Source: Flammeovirgaceae bacterium | Lineage (GTDB): Bacteria; Bacteroidota; Bacteroidia; Cytophagales; Cyclobacteriaceae | NCBI GenBank assembly: GCA_003228395.1 | Contig: QIDJ01000290.1 | Location: forward strand, 1 to 16,524 | Length of the DNA stretch: 16,524 nt | Direction of reading: 5' to 3' | In this document: one piece after another, positions 1 to 8,079 of the stretch | How the letters are laid out: each line of letters opens with the position of its first letter | Numbering within the stretch: the first letter of the stretch is position 1 | Program-made: the position numbers and the translations under genes | Notes under the pieces: generated by a model | What the model saw: only the letters and a program-made list of their open reading frames with translations | What the model was told of the DNA's origin: nothing | The model's database searches: none

Positions 1-687
1 CTCAATAAAGAAAAAGATTATCTGCTGCATGTGGTAGCCCATGACCTTAAAAGTCCGTTGAATCAAATGGCAGGCCTGTCAAAAGTAATTCTTCTTGAAA
101 AAGAGCTATTGTCGGAAACTCAGAAAGACTGTCTTGAAAAAATCGACACGGTTTCAACAAGACTCAGCAGCATGGTGGACAAAATACTAGATATTGATGC
201 CATCGAAAAAAAGTCATATAACATGAACCTTGAAGAAACCGATCTGAGGGAAATACTCGGAGAAGCCGTAAATGATTTTGAAAATGCAGCTAAAAATAAA
301 AATATACGAATACATACAAACCTTAACGGTGGAGGCTTCAAAGTGCGTTTAGACCGGCATCATGCTATGCAGATTTTTATGAATCTGATCTCGAATGCGA
401 TCAAATTCTCACCTCCGGACAAGGAAATATTCATTAATCTTACACAAAAGGAGACGGAAGTGGTTGCTGAAATTGCGGATCAGGGCCCTGGCCTTACCTC
501 TGAAGATAAAGAGAAGGTTTTTCAGAAATTTCAAAAACTGAGCGCCCAGCCTACTGCTAATGAAGAATCCAGCGGATTAGGCCTTTCTATCGTTAAAAAA
601 TATGTGGAAGCGATGCATGGAAAGGTATGGGTTGAAAGCGAAAGCGGAGCAGGGGCCAAATTCAATGTATCGTTTCAAAAAATATAA
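1..687 (+). CDS. Sensor histidine kinase, C-terminal part (5' end outside window)
   Basis: This is the catalytic end of a two-component sensor kinase, which autophosphorylates on histidine and passes phosphate to a response regulator. The reading frame is open from base 1, so the gene begins upstream; the GTG at 31 lies inside the H-box and is not a plausible start. In order, the 228 visible residues show a HisKA dimerisation helix with the H-box (VVAHDLKSPLNQ, phospho-acceptor His14), then a HATPase_c domain. The ATPase domain has an N-box (NLISNAIKFSP, near residue 128), a G1 box (DQGPG, near 160) and a G2 box (SSGLGLSIVKKY, near 190). The sensor region is missing, so the signal is unknown. 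No receiver domain follows; the frame stops just after the ATPase. It converges on the minus-strand gene, leaving only 20 bp between the two stops. Confidence 0.93.
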   Translation, partial: LNKEKDYLLHVVAHDLKSPLNQMAGLSKVILLEKELLSETQKDCLEKIDTVSTRLSSMVDKILDIDAIEKKSYNMNLEETDLREILGEAVNDFENAAKNKNIRIHTNLNGGGFKVRLDRHHAMQIFMNLISNAIKFSPPDKEIFINLTQKETEVVAEIADQGPGLTSEDKEKVFQKFQKLSAQPTANEESSGLGLSIVKKYVEAMHGKVWVESESGAGAKFNVSFQKI

Positions 688-707
688 TCATTCTGCCGGA
701 CAGCTGA

Positions 708-2063
708 TCAGCAGCTCCCTGAAACCGGATTTTGTTTCCATTGGGTGCTTCTATTATACACAATCAGTTCGTATAACATATATCCAAACACAACGATGTA
801 TTCACCAAAAATTAAATACAGGTTTTCACTGAATCCATCGGCTGAATAACCGGTATAAGTCAAAAATATCATCATAGACCAAACCAGTGGAAACCGGTAG
901 GATGTAAATACAGAAAAAGCAAGGACGGGTACAATATACCACGGATGCAGGGTGGTTGTAAATGAAACATAAATGAGTAAAACCCACATAAACACTTCCG
1001 GTAATTTCATTTTTCGCTTCCATTCTAAGGCTGCAAACAAACCAATAGCCATGATCGTACTAACCGCCAGCCATGGACCTGCAGATTGAATAATGTTATA
1101 CCCTTTTACCCGGTACCCCACCTCCCTGATCAGGTAATAAACCGAAGCATTAAACTCAAACTTCTGAAAATAAAGGGAGCCGCTGGACGTAAATGCGTGT
1201 ACAAGCTGTTCATTAATAAAAGGAATAAATAGTATTAGAGTCACTCCTGCCACTGCCAGTCCATACACCACGGCACGTTTTATTCCCAGTCGGGATATGA
1301 GCAAAGGCAGAAATATAAGTGGTATAAGTTTTGAGCTCACCGCCAGGCCGAAGGCTATCGCGCTCTTTAGCAACTTACGCTGATTTAGCAACAGGATTGC
1401 GAGTAAAATAAAGAAAATGACAAAAGCCTCATGATGCAGGTTGCCGGTTAATTCAAGAATCACGAGTGGGTTGAGCGCATACAACAATACGCGGTCCTTT
1501 TTAACTTTATAAACTTCAAACAGCTTTTGGATTAAAATTATTGAGCCAATATCAGCGGCGATGATAAATATGCGCATAACCAACACACTCCAAAAAATCG
1601 AATTGGTTGCAAGTAGCGCTGCCACCCATCCGGTAAACTGTGCAACCGGCGGATACATTGTATAATGTCCGGTAAAGTTAAGATTAGCATACAACGACCG
1701 ATCAATACCCGGAATACCAAATCCACGGATAGAATAAAATTCCGGGACTTCCCCGAATGGATTGATCCCGGAGGCAAGCAACCTGCCATCCCATATAAAA
1801 CGGAAAAAATCATCGGACAAAGCAGGGATCGAGAATAGCAACAGCAGTCTGAATGCAATGGCTGCAAACACGCCTGTTTTTATATCTGTTTTTAGCAGAT
1901 AATACAAGGCCATAAAACCCCCAAACAAAATAAAATAAACTGACAGCAGGACTGCTGACTCATAACGCGGAACGTAATAGCCTGCCAACACATATAAAAT
2001 GCCCGATAACGCAATAATTATATACGAAATGTATCCGGAATGCCTGGTATTATGAGTGGGCAT
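708..2063 (-). CDS. GT-C type polyprenyl-phosphate-sugar dependent glycosyltransferase (mannosyltransferase-like)
   Basis: This is a 451-residue integral membrane protein with roughly ten to twelve hydrophobic helices. The first large loop carries an acidic motif at residues 84-93 (DDFFRFIWDG). Such a DDxxRxxWDG loop is typical of GT-C enzymes related to MptA/MptB and GT87 mannosyltransferases. These enzymes take a sugar from a polyprenyl-phosphate carrier and transfer it on the outer face of the cytoplasmic membrane. A second conserved-looking stretch, GNLHHEAF, follows a central helix. It is the last gene of the five-gene minus-strand run, and its start overlaps the preceding gene by 14 bp, which suggests translational coupling. 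An upstream GT2 resembles polyprenyl-phosphate sugar synthases and could supply its donor. The GT-C assignment is fairly sure; mannose as the sugar is inference. Confidence 0.72.
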   Translation of the reverse strand: MPTHNTRHSGYISYIIIALSGILYVLAGYYVPRYESAVLLSVYFILFGGFMALYYLLKTDIKTGVFAAIAFRLLLLFSIPALSDDFFRFIWDGRLLASGINPFGEVPEFYSIRGFGIPGIDRSLYANLNFTGHYTMYPPVAQFTGWVAALLATNSIFWSVLVMRIFIIAADIGSIILIQKLFEVYKVKKDRVLLYALNPLVILELTGNLHHEAFVIFFILLAILLLNQRKLLKSAIAFGLAVSSKLIPLIFLPLLISRLGIKRAVVYGLAVAGVTLILFIPFINEQLVHAFTSSGSLYFQKFEFNASVYYLIREVGYRVKGYNIIQSAGPWLAVSTIMAIGLFAALEWKRKMKLPEVFMWVLLIYVSFTTTLHPWYIVPVLAFSVFTSYRFPLVWSMMIFLTYTGYSADGFSENLYLIFGEYIVVFGYMLYELIVYNRSTQWKQNPVSGSC

Positions 2064-3522
2064 GCTTTACTGAAAATACGGAATACAGGAACACCATAAT
2101 AAAGCCTGATGCCAAGAAGATGTGAAAAAATATCAGTCCGAAATCATTTATCCTCACAGCATATATAATTCCTGCAAGAAAATACATACCCAGTAACCCC
2201 TCAAAAACGGTAGTAGCAGTCAGTTTTCGTATGATATAACTGTTTTTCGTCCACGAATCCATCTTCGAGATTATGTTGAATTTGGGTGTGCGGATAAATG
2301 CGGATTTTGAGCCGGTAAGGCCTGCTAATACGGCCAACGCATTATGTAACGAAAGTCCCATGGAAACAGAAAGGAATAAGGGGAAATATTTTAGAAAATA
2401 TCCGGAATGCTTGCTTTGGCGCATATTTCTTGTCGCCACCCAGTAAAAGAAACCAATGCTGAAAAATCCAATCAAAAATACCGACCCGATGTTGAAAAGC
2501 GCTTTAACTTCCGGATGGCTGTGCTTGATATACAACATGGGTACGCTTAAAACGGCGGCTACAAGCAGGGGTATAAACACCGAACTGTTGAGCAAATGAA
2601 ATATGGCATGAATTTTAGTTGTTTTACTTGCCGCCATATGCAGCACCCTGCCAAGATTTTTTACAGCGGTTTCCGCAGCTCCTTTGTTCCATCTGTATTG
2701 CTGGGTTTTAATGGCGGTCATAATTACCGGCAACTCCGCCGGTGAAACAACCTCCTCGAGGTATTTGAATTTCCAGCCTTTCATCTGGGCACGGTAGCTG
2801 AGGTCGAGGTCTTCAGTAAGTGTGTCGGCCGACCATCCTCCGGCATCGATGATGCACTTTTTCAGCCATACTCCGGCGGTGCCATTAAAATTTATAAAAC
2901 TTCCTGCATGAGAGCGACCGGTTTGTTCCACGGTAAAATGCGCGTCGAGGCCAAAAGCCTGCAGTTTGGTAAGTAACGAATAGTCATCGTTTATATGCCC
3001 CCACCGGGTCTGAACCATCCCTGTTTCAGGATCGTGAAAGTAAGGAACCGTATGCAACAAAAAATCAGGATCCGGCATAAAATCTGCATCAAACACTGCC
3101 ACCAACTCCCCTTTCGCACGGGTAAGCCCATATTTAAGGGCTCCTGCTTTAAATCCCGTGCGGTTGGTACGGTGTACATGAACTATATCCAGTCCTTTGC
3201 CGGCGTATTCAGCAACTTTTGATTTAATGATCTCATACGTTTCATCCGTGCTGTCATCCAGTACCTGTATTTCAAGCTTATCATTGGGGTAATTAAGCTT
3301 CGAAACCGAATCAATAAGGCGTGCAGCCACATATTTTTCATTGTAAACAGGCAACTGCACCGTTACACATGGAAGATCGGCATCAGATAATACTGCGGAT
3401 CGCGTACGCGATTCTACTTTTTTTGACTTCAGGTAGTTCCATGTAAGGTGTAGCTGTCCAAGACTGAATATAAATATCATCAGCAAGGAAATTGAATAAA
3501 TAAAGATGATAATATATTCCAT
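2050..3522 (-). CDS. Processive membrane glycosyltransferase, family 2 (cellulose synthase-like)
   Basis: This 490-residue protein has an N-terminal membrane helix (about 3-25), a cytoplasmic GT-A domain and four or more C-terminal helices (about 310-480). The four signatures of processive GT2 enzymes are visible: the nucleotide-binding Asp (VLDDSTD, 88-94), DxD (DAD, 145-147), the TED catalytic-base motif (236-238) and QQYRW (274-278). Related families include cellulose synthase-like, mannan synthase-like and ceramide glucosyltransferase-like enzymes, which add sugars from nucleotide donors to a growing glycan or a lipid. No PilZ domain is seen, so direct c-di-GMP control is not suggested. 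The gene lies 5 bp after the small GT2 and overlaps the GT-C gene by 14 bp. No BcsB, BcsC or endoglucanase gene is nearby, which argues against a cellulose operon. The product is not predictable from sequence. Confidence 0.88.
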   Translation of the reverse strand: MEYIIIFIYSISLLMIFIFSLGQLHLTWNYLKSKKVESRTRSAVLSDADLPCVTVQLPVYNEKYVAARLIDSVSKLNYPNDKLEIQVLDDSTDETYEIIKSKVAEYAGKGLDIVHVHRTNRTGFKAGALKYGLTRAKGELVAVFDADFMPDPDFLLHTVPYFHDPETGMVQTRWGHINDDYSLLTKLQAFGLDAHFTVEQTGRSHAGSFINFNGTAGVWLKKCIIDAGGWSADTLTEDLDLSYRAQMKGWKFKYLEEVVSPAELPVIMTAIKTQQYRWNKGAAETAVKNLGRVLHMAASKTTKIHAIFHLLNSSVFIPLLVAAVLSVPMLYIKHSHPEVKALFNIGSVFLIGFFSIGFFYWVATRNMRQSKHSGYFLKYFPLFLSVSMGLSLHNALAVLAGLTGSKSAFIRTPKFNIISKMDSWTKNSYIIRKLTATTVFEGLLGMYFLAGIIYAVRINDFGLIFFHIFLASGFIMVFLYSVFSVKHAHS

Positions 3523-3527
3523 ACCTG

Positions 3528-4217
3528 TCAGAGATGTTTAAATATAGTCCAGAGAATTTTATATCCTGCCATAAATGTACCTTTAACCGTACCTGACACT
3601 TTTGAAAATCCAATCCTTTTGCGGTAGGTTACAGGCACTTCAATATTTCTCAAACCCATTCGGGCGGCCTTGAGTTGCATTTCTACAGTCCATCCATACG
3701 TTTTGTCCTGCATATCCATTTGTATAAGCTTTTCAAACCTAATGGCACGGAAAGGGCCCAGATCTGAAAACCGTTCGTTAAAAAACAGCCGGATCAGAAA
3801 GGTAGCAAGCCAGTTTCCGAATACCTGAGGAGCAGTCATGGAGCCGCTTTCCCGATTGCCCAGCGCCCTGGAGCCAATTACCATATCCACATTTTCGTTT
3901 CTTATTGGCTGTAACAGCATTTCCATCTCTTCAGGATAATCTGAATAATCTGCATCCAAAAATACAATAATTTCAGGTGGAATTTCCTGTTGTTTCAGGT
4001 ATTCAATTGCTTTAAGACAAGCATATCCGTAACCCCGTTTTTTTTCATATAATACAGTAGCTCCACATGCCCCGGCATTTTCAGACGTCCGGTCGGTAGA
4101 GCCATTATCAACTACAATTACCTCCTCCACCAAAGATGTTGGTATTTCTTTCAACACATGGCAAATGGCGTTCTGCTCGTTTAAGGCAGGAATAATTACC
4201 GCCACTCCTGATTGCAT
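3528..4217 (-). CDS. Small GT2, polyprenyl-phosphate sugar synthase-like (DPM1/GtrB type)
   Basis: This 229-residue soluble GT-A domain probably moves a sugar from a nucleotide donor to polyprenyl phosphate on the cytoplasmic face. The N-terminus has the usual IIPALNE start, followed by VVDNGSTDRT (35-44), the DxD-type FLDADYSDYPEE (87-97), GSRALG (115-120), a DLGPFRAIR block (152-160) and YRKRIGFSKVSGT (198-210). The last two blocks are characteristic of dolichol/undecaprenyl-phosphate sugar synthases. Unlike GtrB or ArnC it has no C-terminal pair of membrane helices and ends just after the catalytic domain, so it resembles soluble DPM1-type enzymes. It sits 22 bp after the iron-sulfur gene and 5 bp before the processive GT2. 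Its likely role is making the lipid-linked donor for the GT-C protein; the sugar itself is unknown. Confidence 0.85.
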   Translation of the reverse strand: MQSGVAVIIPALNEQNAICHVLKEIPTSLVEEVIVVDNGSTDRTSENAGACGATVLYEKKRGYGYACLKAIEYLKQQEIPPEIIVFLDADYSDYPEEMEMLLQPIRNENVDMVIGSRALGNRESGSMTAPQVFGNWLATFLIRLFFNERFSDLGPFRAIRFEKLIQMDMQDKTYGWTVEMQLKAARMGLRNIEVPVTYRKRIGFSKVSGTVKGTFMAGYKILWTIFKHL

Positions 4218-4239
4218 ATTCGTTTAGTCAAAAAATCTT

Positions 4240-6039
4240 TTACCGTGAATCCAATAAACTTTCATTACCCAATAACACCGGTTTTCCAAAGCGGCCTTTT
4301 TCATTTCCTGTTTCAAGTTTTAATACACCCCGCGGACAAACCGCCGAGCATATGCCACACCCCACACAAGACGAACGGATGATATTCTGGCCTCTCTGTG
4401 CATACCAGCGTACATCAATACCCATCTCACAATAAGTTGAGCAATTGCCGCAGGAAATGCACTGGCCACCATTGGTTGTAATTCTGAACCGTGATTTGAA
4501 CCGCTGAACAATACCCAGGTAAGCGGCAAGCGGACAGCCAAACCTGCACCATACCCTGTTGCCCATCAGCGGGTAAAATCCGGTGCCGACTACGCCTGCA
4601 AAAGCCGCCCCGATCCAGAAACCATATGCCTCCCTGACTGAATAGGTATTTAGTCCGGCAAATTGGCTGCTTCCGGACCAGTAAGTATAAAGCACACCTG
4701 CCGTCATAACCACCGCAAAAACCAGCACACTATAGATGATCACCCTTTCCGTTTTCCATGCCCGCAATGACTTGTCAGATAGCTGGCGAAAAGGATCGCC
4801 CAATGTTTCGGCAAGCCCTCCGCAACCACAAACCCAGGAGCAATACCACCGTTTCCCAAAGAAATACACCATTACAGGTACGCCGATAATAATAAGCGAG
4901 ATACCCCACCCCAGCATAAAAATTCCTAACGTGCCGCTATCGAGCAGCTGGTTCAGTGAATTGTCAAAGAAAAAATCGTAATCAAGGGGCCAGATATTTT
5001 TAAAATCAAAGTACGGTTTGTTGAGTCTGAGTAGAATTTCAGGAATGAGGAATGCAAATGCCGTTTGAAAAAACATAACCGACCCGGTGCGCATCTGCTG
5101 GTAGGGATTGCCCCTGTATTTTATCATCATCCTTACACCCATAACCAGAATAGCAAGTGTATAAATGAAACCGTACAGAAAAAACCTGCCTGCTTCCAAT
5201 CCTTTCAGTGACATGCTTACCGGGTCAACCATTATAATCCAGTTGGTCATATACTCCGGCTGATAATACAGCAGAATATAAAATATGATCAGAAATGAAC
5301 CGGTAAGTATTCCCAGCCACCCCCGGTTGGTCATCTGATTGTTGAAAATATGATTGTTTTTTATTCCCGGAAGTTCCTTAATGCCAGGTAACAGGTAAAG
5401 AACCGCACCGATAATACATAACCCGTAGGTGAGTAAAATAAATAGTATCGGATGGTCACGAACAGGCCCGACTGATGCCGCTTTGGTCAGGGCATACTTT
5501 AAGTCTTTCGTCCTATAGCGGTCAAATCCTTTCTTTCCTGCAATCTCATAGTGGCTGATGTCATCAGATATCCCTGATAAAACTCCTTTCATGTCTGTTT
5601 CGGAATCAAACACACGGCCGTCGAGCCAGCTTCCGTAGGCTTTGAATGATTCGCGTTTAAACACTGCCTCCCGACTGCTGCCTTCAAATACGCTGTCAAT
5701 GGAGCTTAACGAAAATTTCAGTTCCCTGCTTATGCTGATTATGTTATCGAGGTCAGCATCTTTAATTGAATACGTTTCAAGTTGAATTATATTTACCCTT
5801 GCCATGGCATCGGATACTCTTTTAATATAGCTGATATTCCAACTTATAATTTTCCCTTCCTCCGGTTCCATCACTTTTTTCAGCAACATATTCTGCTCAG
5901 TTTCATAAACATGTATGTCAACTGTTTCGGGTGTGTATGAATATTTTGCCAGAAAAAAAGAAGCCAGAAAAATAATGATTCCGGTAATAAACACAATCAA
6001 TCCGGTTTTTCTGATGTATTCCATATTTGAGTGAACCAT
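4240..6039 (-). CDS. NosR/NapH-like membrane iron-sulfur protein
   Basis: This is an approximately 599-residue polytopic membrane protein with polyferredoxin features, probably an electron-transfer protein at the cytoplasmic membrane. An N-terminal helix (about 13-32) is followed by about 165 residues predicted outside the membrane, then several helices. Two CxxxC motifs of the NosR/NapH/RdxA kind lie next to helices: WYCSWVCGCGG (C400, C404, C406) and WCRFGCP (C498, C502). The C-terminus has two [4Fe-4S] ferredoxin motifs, CxxCxxCxxxC at 527-537 and CxxCxxCxxxCP at 558-569. I see no FMN-binding motif like that of NosR in the outer domain. The ATG at 6039 is preferred; a GTG at 6057 would overlap the upstream gene by 8 bp, and an ATG at 6024 is also possible. 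The preceding gene encodes an NAD(P)H flavoprotein, a likely electron donor. No nosZ, nap or cytochrome oxidase genes are close, so the acceptor is unknown. Confidence 0.85.
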   Translation of the reverse strand: MVHSNMEYIRKTGLIVFITGIIIFLASFFLAKYSYTPETVDIHVYETEQNMLLKKVMEPEEGKIISWNISYIKRVSDAMARVNIIQLETYSIKDADLDNIISISRELKFSLSSIDSVFEGSSREAVFKRESFKAYGSWLDGRVFDSETDMKGVLSGISDDISHYEIAGKKGFDRYRTKDLKYALTKAASVGPVRDHPILFILLTYGLCIIGAVLYLLPGIKELPGIKNNHIFNNQMTNRGWLGILTGSFLIIFYILLYYQPEYMTNWIIMVDPVSMSLKGLEAGRFFLYGFIYTLAILVMGVRMMIKYRGNPYQQMRTGSVMFFQTAFAFLIPEILLRLNKPYFDFKNIWPLDYDFFFDNSLNQLLDSGTLGIFMLGWGISLIIIGVPVMVYFFGKRWYCSWVCGCGGLAETLGDPFRQLSDKSLRAWKTERVIIYSVLVFAVVMTAGVLYTYWSGSSQFAGLNTYSVREAYGFWIGAAFAGVVGTGFYPLMGNRVWCRFGCPLAAYLGIVQRFKSRFRITTNGGQCISCGNCSTYCEMGIDVRWYAQRGQNIIRSSCVGCGICSAVCPRGVLKLETGNEKGRFGKPVLLGNESLLDSR

Positions 6040-6049
6040 TGAAATTACA

Positions 6050-7387
6050 TTAACCACCTATAAGTTTCGACAACATGCCCTGTTTTTCCGTTAAAACCAC
6101 CTCCGGGCCAAAACCTGCTTCATTAAATTGCTTCAGTATTTCATACTCGGATTTTAAATAAAACTCCGGATTGAAATCAACCTCCGCCAGGTGTTCCATT
6201 ACATAAAATATCGTACGATTTTCTTTGAGCCAGCGGTCGCATACCTCATGGCGCATGCGCAATCCAAAAACATTGATTCCTTTCAGTATATGTGTTTCTT
6301 TTTCAAATACCAGTTTCAGGCATTTTGTTCCGGAGGCATCCTCCCAATAAAATTTATCTTCACCTGCCAGAAGCACGTTGCCTGCATTGCCATAGGTCTG
6401 GTATTCGATATCAAAAAATTTTGCCGAATTAAACCATTTGCCAGGCTTGTAGGCTGTTTCATACCCTGAAACGGTATGGGCAACGGTCTCTCCCATCATC
6501 CGTCCAACATACCAAACCGCCTCAACAGATCTTCTTCCTTCCCCGGGTATCCTCATTTCAACACAGTCTCCGATCGCATATATATCTTCTACGCTGGTTT
6601 TAAGATACGGATCCACCAGAATGCCCCTGCCGGTTTCCACCGGAGTACCTTCAAGAAGCTTAATATTCGGTTTTACACCTGCCGTGAGGCCTACAAACTC
6701 ACATTCCAAGATTTCTCCATGGTTTGTTTTAACCGCTTTAACCCGGCCATTATCATCGCCAATGATTTCCTGCAGTTCGGTTTCCAGTTTAAGTTCCACT
6801 CCATGCGACCTGATATGGCGGCTTATCAGCTGAGATTCTTCTTCAGGCAGTACATTCTGCCAGTAGCCTTTTTCTCTTACAAGAAATGTTACTTCCACGC
6901 CCCTGGTCATCAGCATCTCGGCCATTTCCACACCAATCAATCCGCCACCGGTGATCACGGCATGTTTTACATTTTTTACATTCTGCTCCATCAATTCCAT
7001 ATCCTGATAGCTGTACAATCCCTGTACGCCTTTCAGGTCCTGGCCGGGCCACCCGTACGTGCTGGTAACCGAGCCCAGGGCAAGGATCAATATGTCGTAA
7101 TCAATCGGTTGGTTTTCTGACAAATGAAGTTTTTTATCCGAAACTGCTATTTTGTTTACCCGGGCATTGATGAGATTTATTTTATTCTTCTCCCAGAACC
7201 AGTCTTCATATGGCTTGATATGTTCAAATTTCATGTGCCCCATAAACACATACATCAAGGCCGTGCGCGAAAAGAAATAATCCGTTTCTGCACTTATTAC
7301 AGTGATTTCGAAGTCGCTCAGCTTACGGATATGCCTTGCTGCCGTTATACCTGAAATACCGTTACCAATGATTACAACATGCTTCAT
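6050..7387 (-). CDS. NAD(P)/FAD-dependent oxidoreductase
   Basis: This two-dinucleotide-binding-domain flavoprotein of about 445 residues resembles the NirB N-terminal domain and the rubredoxin and ferredoxin reductases. It should oxidise NAD(P)H through FAD and pass electrons to a protein partner in the cytoplasm. The FAD motif GNGISG is at 8-13, the NAD(P) motif GGGLIG at 147-152, and the second FAD motif AIGDC at 271-275. No CxxC or CxxxxC redox pair is visible near the flavin, so it is not of the disulfide reductase type. The ATG at 7387 was chosen because the Rossmann strand follows at once; the frame also reaches back to a TTG at 7417. It is the first gene of the minus-strand run and ends 10 bp before the iron-sulfur gene, so the two probably form an electron-transfer pair. 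Confidence 0.88.
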   Translation of the reverse strand: MKHVVIIGNGISGITAARHIRKLSDFEITVISAETDYFFSRTALMYVFMGHMKFEHIKPYEDWFWEKNKINLINARVNKIAVSDKKLHLSENQPIDYDILILALGSVTSTYGWPGQDLKGVQGLYSYQDMELMEQNVKNVKHAVITGGGLIGVEMAEMLMTRGVEVTFLVREKGYWQNVLPEEESQLISRHIRSHGVELKLETELQEIIGDDNGRVKAVKTNHGEILECEFVGLTAGVKPNIKLLEGTPVETGRGILVDPYLKTSVEDIYAIGDCVEMRIPGEGRRSVEAVWYVGRMMGETVAHTVSGYETAYKPGKWFNSAKFFDIEYQTYGNAGNVLLAGEDKFYWEDASGTKCLKLVFEKETHILKGINVFGLRMRHEVCDRWLKENRTIFYVMEHLAEVDFNPEFYLKSEYEILKQFNEAGFGPEVVLTEKQGMLSKLIGG

Positions 7388-7522
7388 TTTTCGGATGGAT
7401 GTTACTAAAATGTCCAACTATTTTATTAAAGACAATATTACATTTTAATTGGTTCAAACCGGAATGAAAATCGTTCAGAATTATTTGCGCTGATTTTTGA
7501 ATGAATGCACGTATAATTGCAA
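7388..7522. promoter_or_regulatory. Divergent intergenic region between the redox/GT operon and crcB
   Basis: This AT-rich 135-bp gap separates two divergent genes and must hold the promoters for both. On the minus strand a TAATATTG at 7434-7441 is one base away from the TAnnTTTG element, but no TTTG lies at the usual distance upstream. On the plus strand no exact -7 element is seen. I find no structured RNA resembling the fluoride riboswitch in front of crcB. Confidence 0.35.
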
Positions 7523-7530
7523 ATGCTTAA
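7501..7530 (+). other. Possible 9-codon upstream ORF overlapping the crcB start
   Basis: An ATG at 7501 opens a frame of nine codons (MNARIIANA) that ends with TAA at 7528-7530, inside the first codons of crcB. The stop lies 5 bases past the first base of the crcB ATG, so a ribosome finishing this frame could restart at crcB. It may equally be chance; there is no ribosome binding site or conservation evidence. Confidence 0.15.
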
Positions 7531-7894
7531 AATTTTATACGTCGGACTGGGTGGGTTTGCAGGCGCCGTGGCACGGTATTTTATTCAGACACACCTGCCC
7601 CACCGGCCGGGAAGTTATCCATGGGGTACTTTTTTGGTGAATATCGCCGGATGCCTGCTGATCGGGATCATTTATGGCATTGCTGAAAAAAACAAAGTCA
7701 TGACCCATGAGCTGAGATTGTTGCTGGTCATCGGATTTTGTGGCAGTTTCACCACTTTTTCAACTTTTGCTGCAGAGAACCTGAACCTGCTTCAGTTGGG
7801 AAATTATTTGAATGTGGCTGTCAACATTATTCTGAGTGTTGTATTAGGATTAGCAGCAGTTTATACCGGAATATTCTTTACACGGGGATATTAA
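7523..7894 (+). CDS. crcB: Fluoride channel CrcB/FluC
   Basis: This 123-residue protein with four membrane helices belongs to the CrcB/FluC family, whose members work as dual-topology dimers that export fluoride from the cytoplasm. Family signatures are visible in order: GGFAGAVARY near the N-terminus, WGTFLVNIAGC in the second helix, and GFCGSFTTFSTFA in the third. The last one contains the Phe-box and the Thr/Ser track that lines the pore, and the helix-2 Asn is the conserved pore residue. The length is normal for a single-domain member. The ATG at 7523 was chosen over the TTG two codons earlier. It stands alone, divergent from the redox operon; no second crcB copy is nearby, which fits a homodimer. 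Confidence 0.95.
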   Translation: MLKILYVGLGGFAGAVARYFIQTHLPHRPGSYPWGTFLVNIAGCLLIGIIYGIAEKNKVMTHELRLLLVIGFCGSFTTFSTFAAENLNLLQLGNYLNVAVNIILSVVLGLAAVYTGIFFTRGY

Positions 7895-7940
7895 TCATAT
7901 ACTGAAATCACACTACTATAAAAAGGTTATACTATTTCTA

Positions 7941-8007
7941 ATGATTGAATGATTGAATGCGTAAATATTTTTTTTGTTCGTTATGAGTATCTCAATTCCA
8001 ATCATTC
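7941..8007. repeat. Short direct and inverted repeats downstream of crcB
   Basis: Two tandem copies of ATGATTGA lie at 7941-7956. A 9-bp segment, GAATGATTG (7947-7955), is repeated in inverted form as CAATCATTC at 7999-8007, separated by 43 bases that include a run of eight T's. The pairing arms are exact but the loop is long. It is not a standard terminator, and its function is unknown. Confidence 0.3.
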
Positions 8008-8079
8008 TTCTCTATAAACTTTTATTTTAGCATTCGGGTATAAATCCATCTCTTATATAATTTCGATAAAGCCGATTTT

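Noticed and set aside
701..717. Palindrome GCTGATCAGC and a small hairpin at the convergent stops of the histidine kinase and GT-C genes
   Set aside because: The stem is only five base pairs and no T-run follows directly on either strand, so I do not call a terminator.
1538..1867. Minus-strand open frame of 109 codons overlapping the GT-C gene
   Set aside because: It is a second frame inside the GT-C gene on the same strand; the GT-C frame has the motif and helix pattern, this one does not.
2050..3522. Cellulose synthase BcsA
   Set aside because: No PilZ domain is present, and bcsB, bcsC or bcsZ neighbours are absent, so only the general processive GT2 family is supported.
6191..7120. Plus-strand open frames of 92 and 214 codons opposite the flavoprotein gene
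   Set aside because: They lie antisense to a gene with clear FAD and NAD(P) motifs, have unusual composition (many His, Phe) and no family resemblance.
7388..7522. Possible fluoride riboswitch ahead of crcB
   Set aside because: I could not find the conserved GG-rich stem and pseudoknot pattern; a GGATG stretch there lies next to the divergent gene's start and does not fit.
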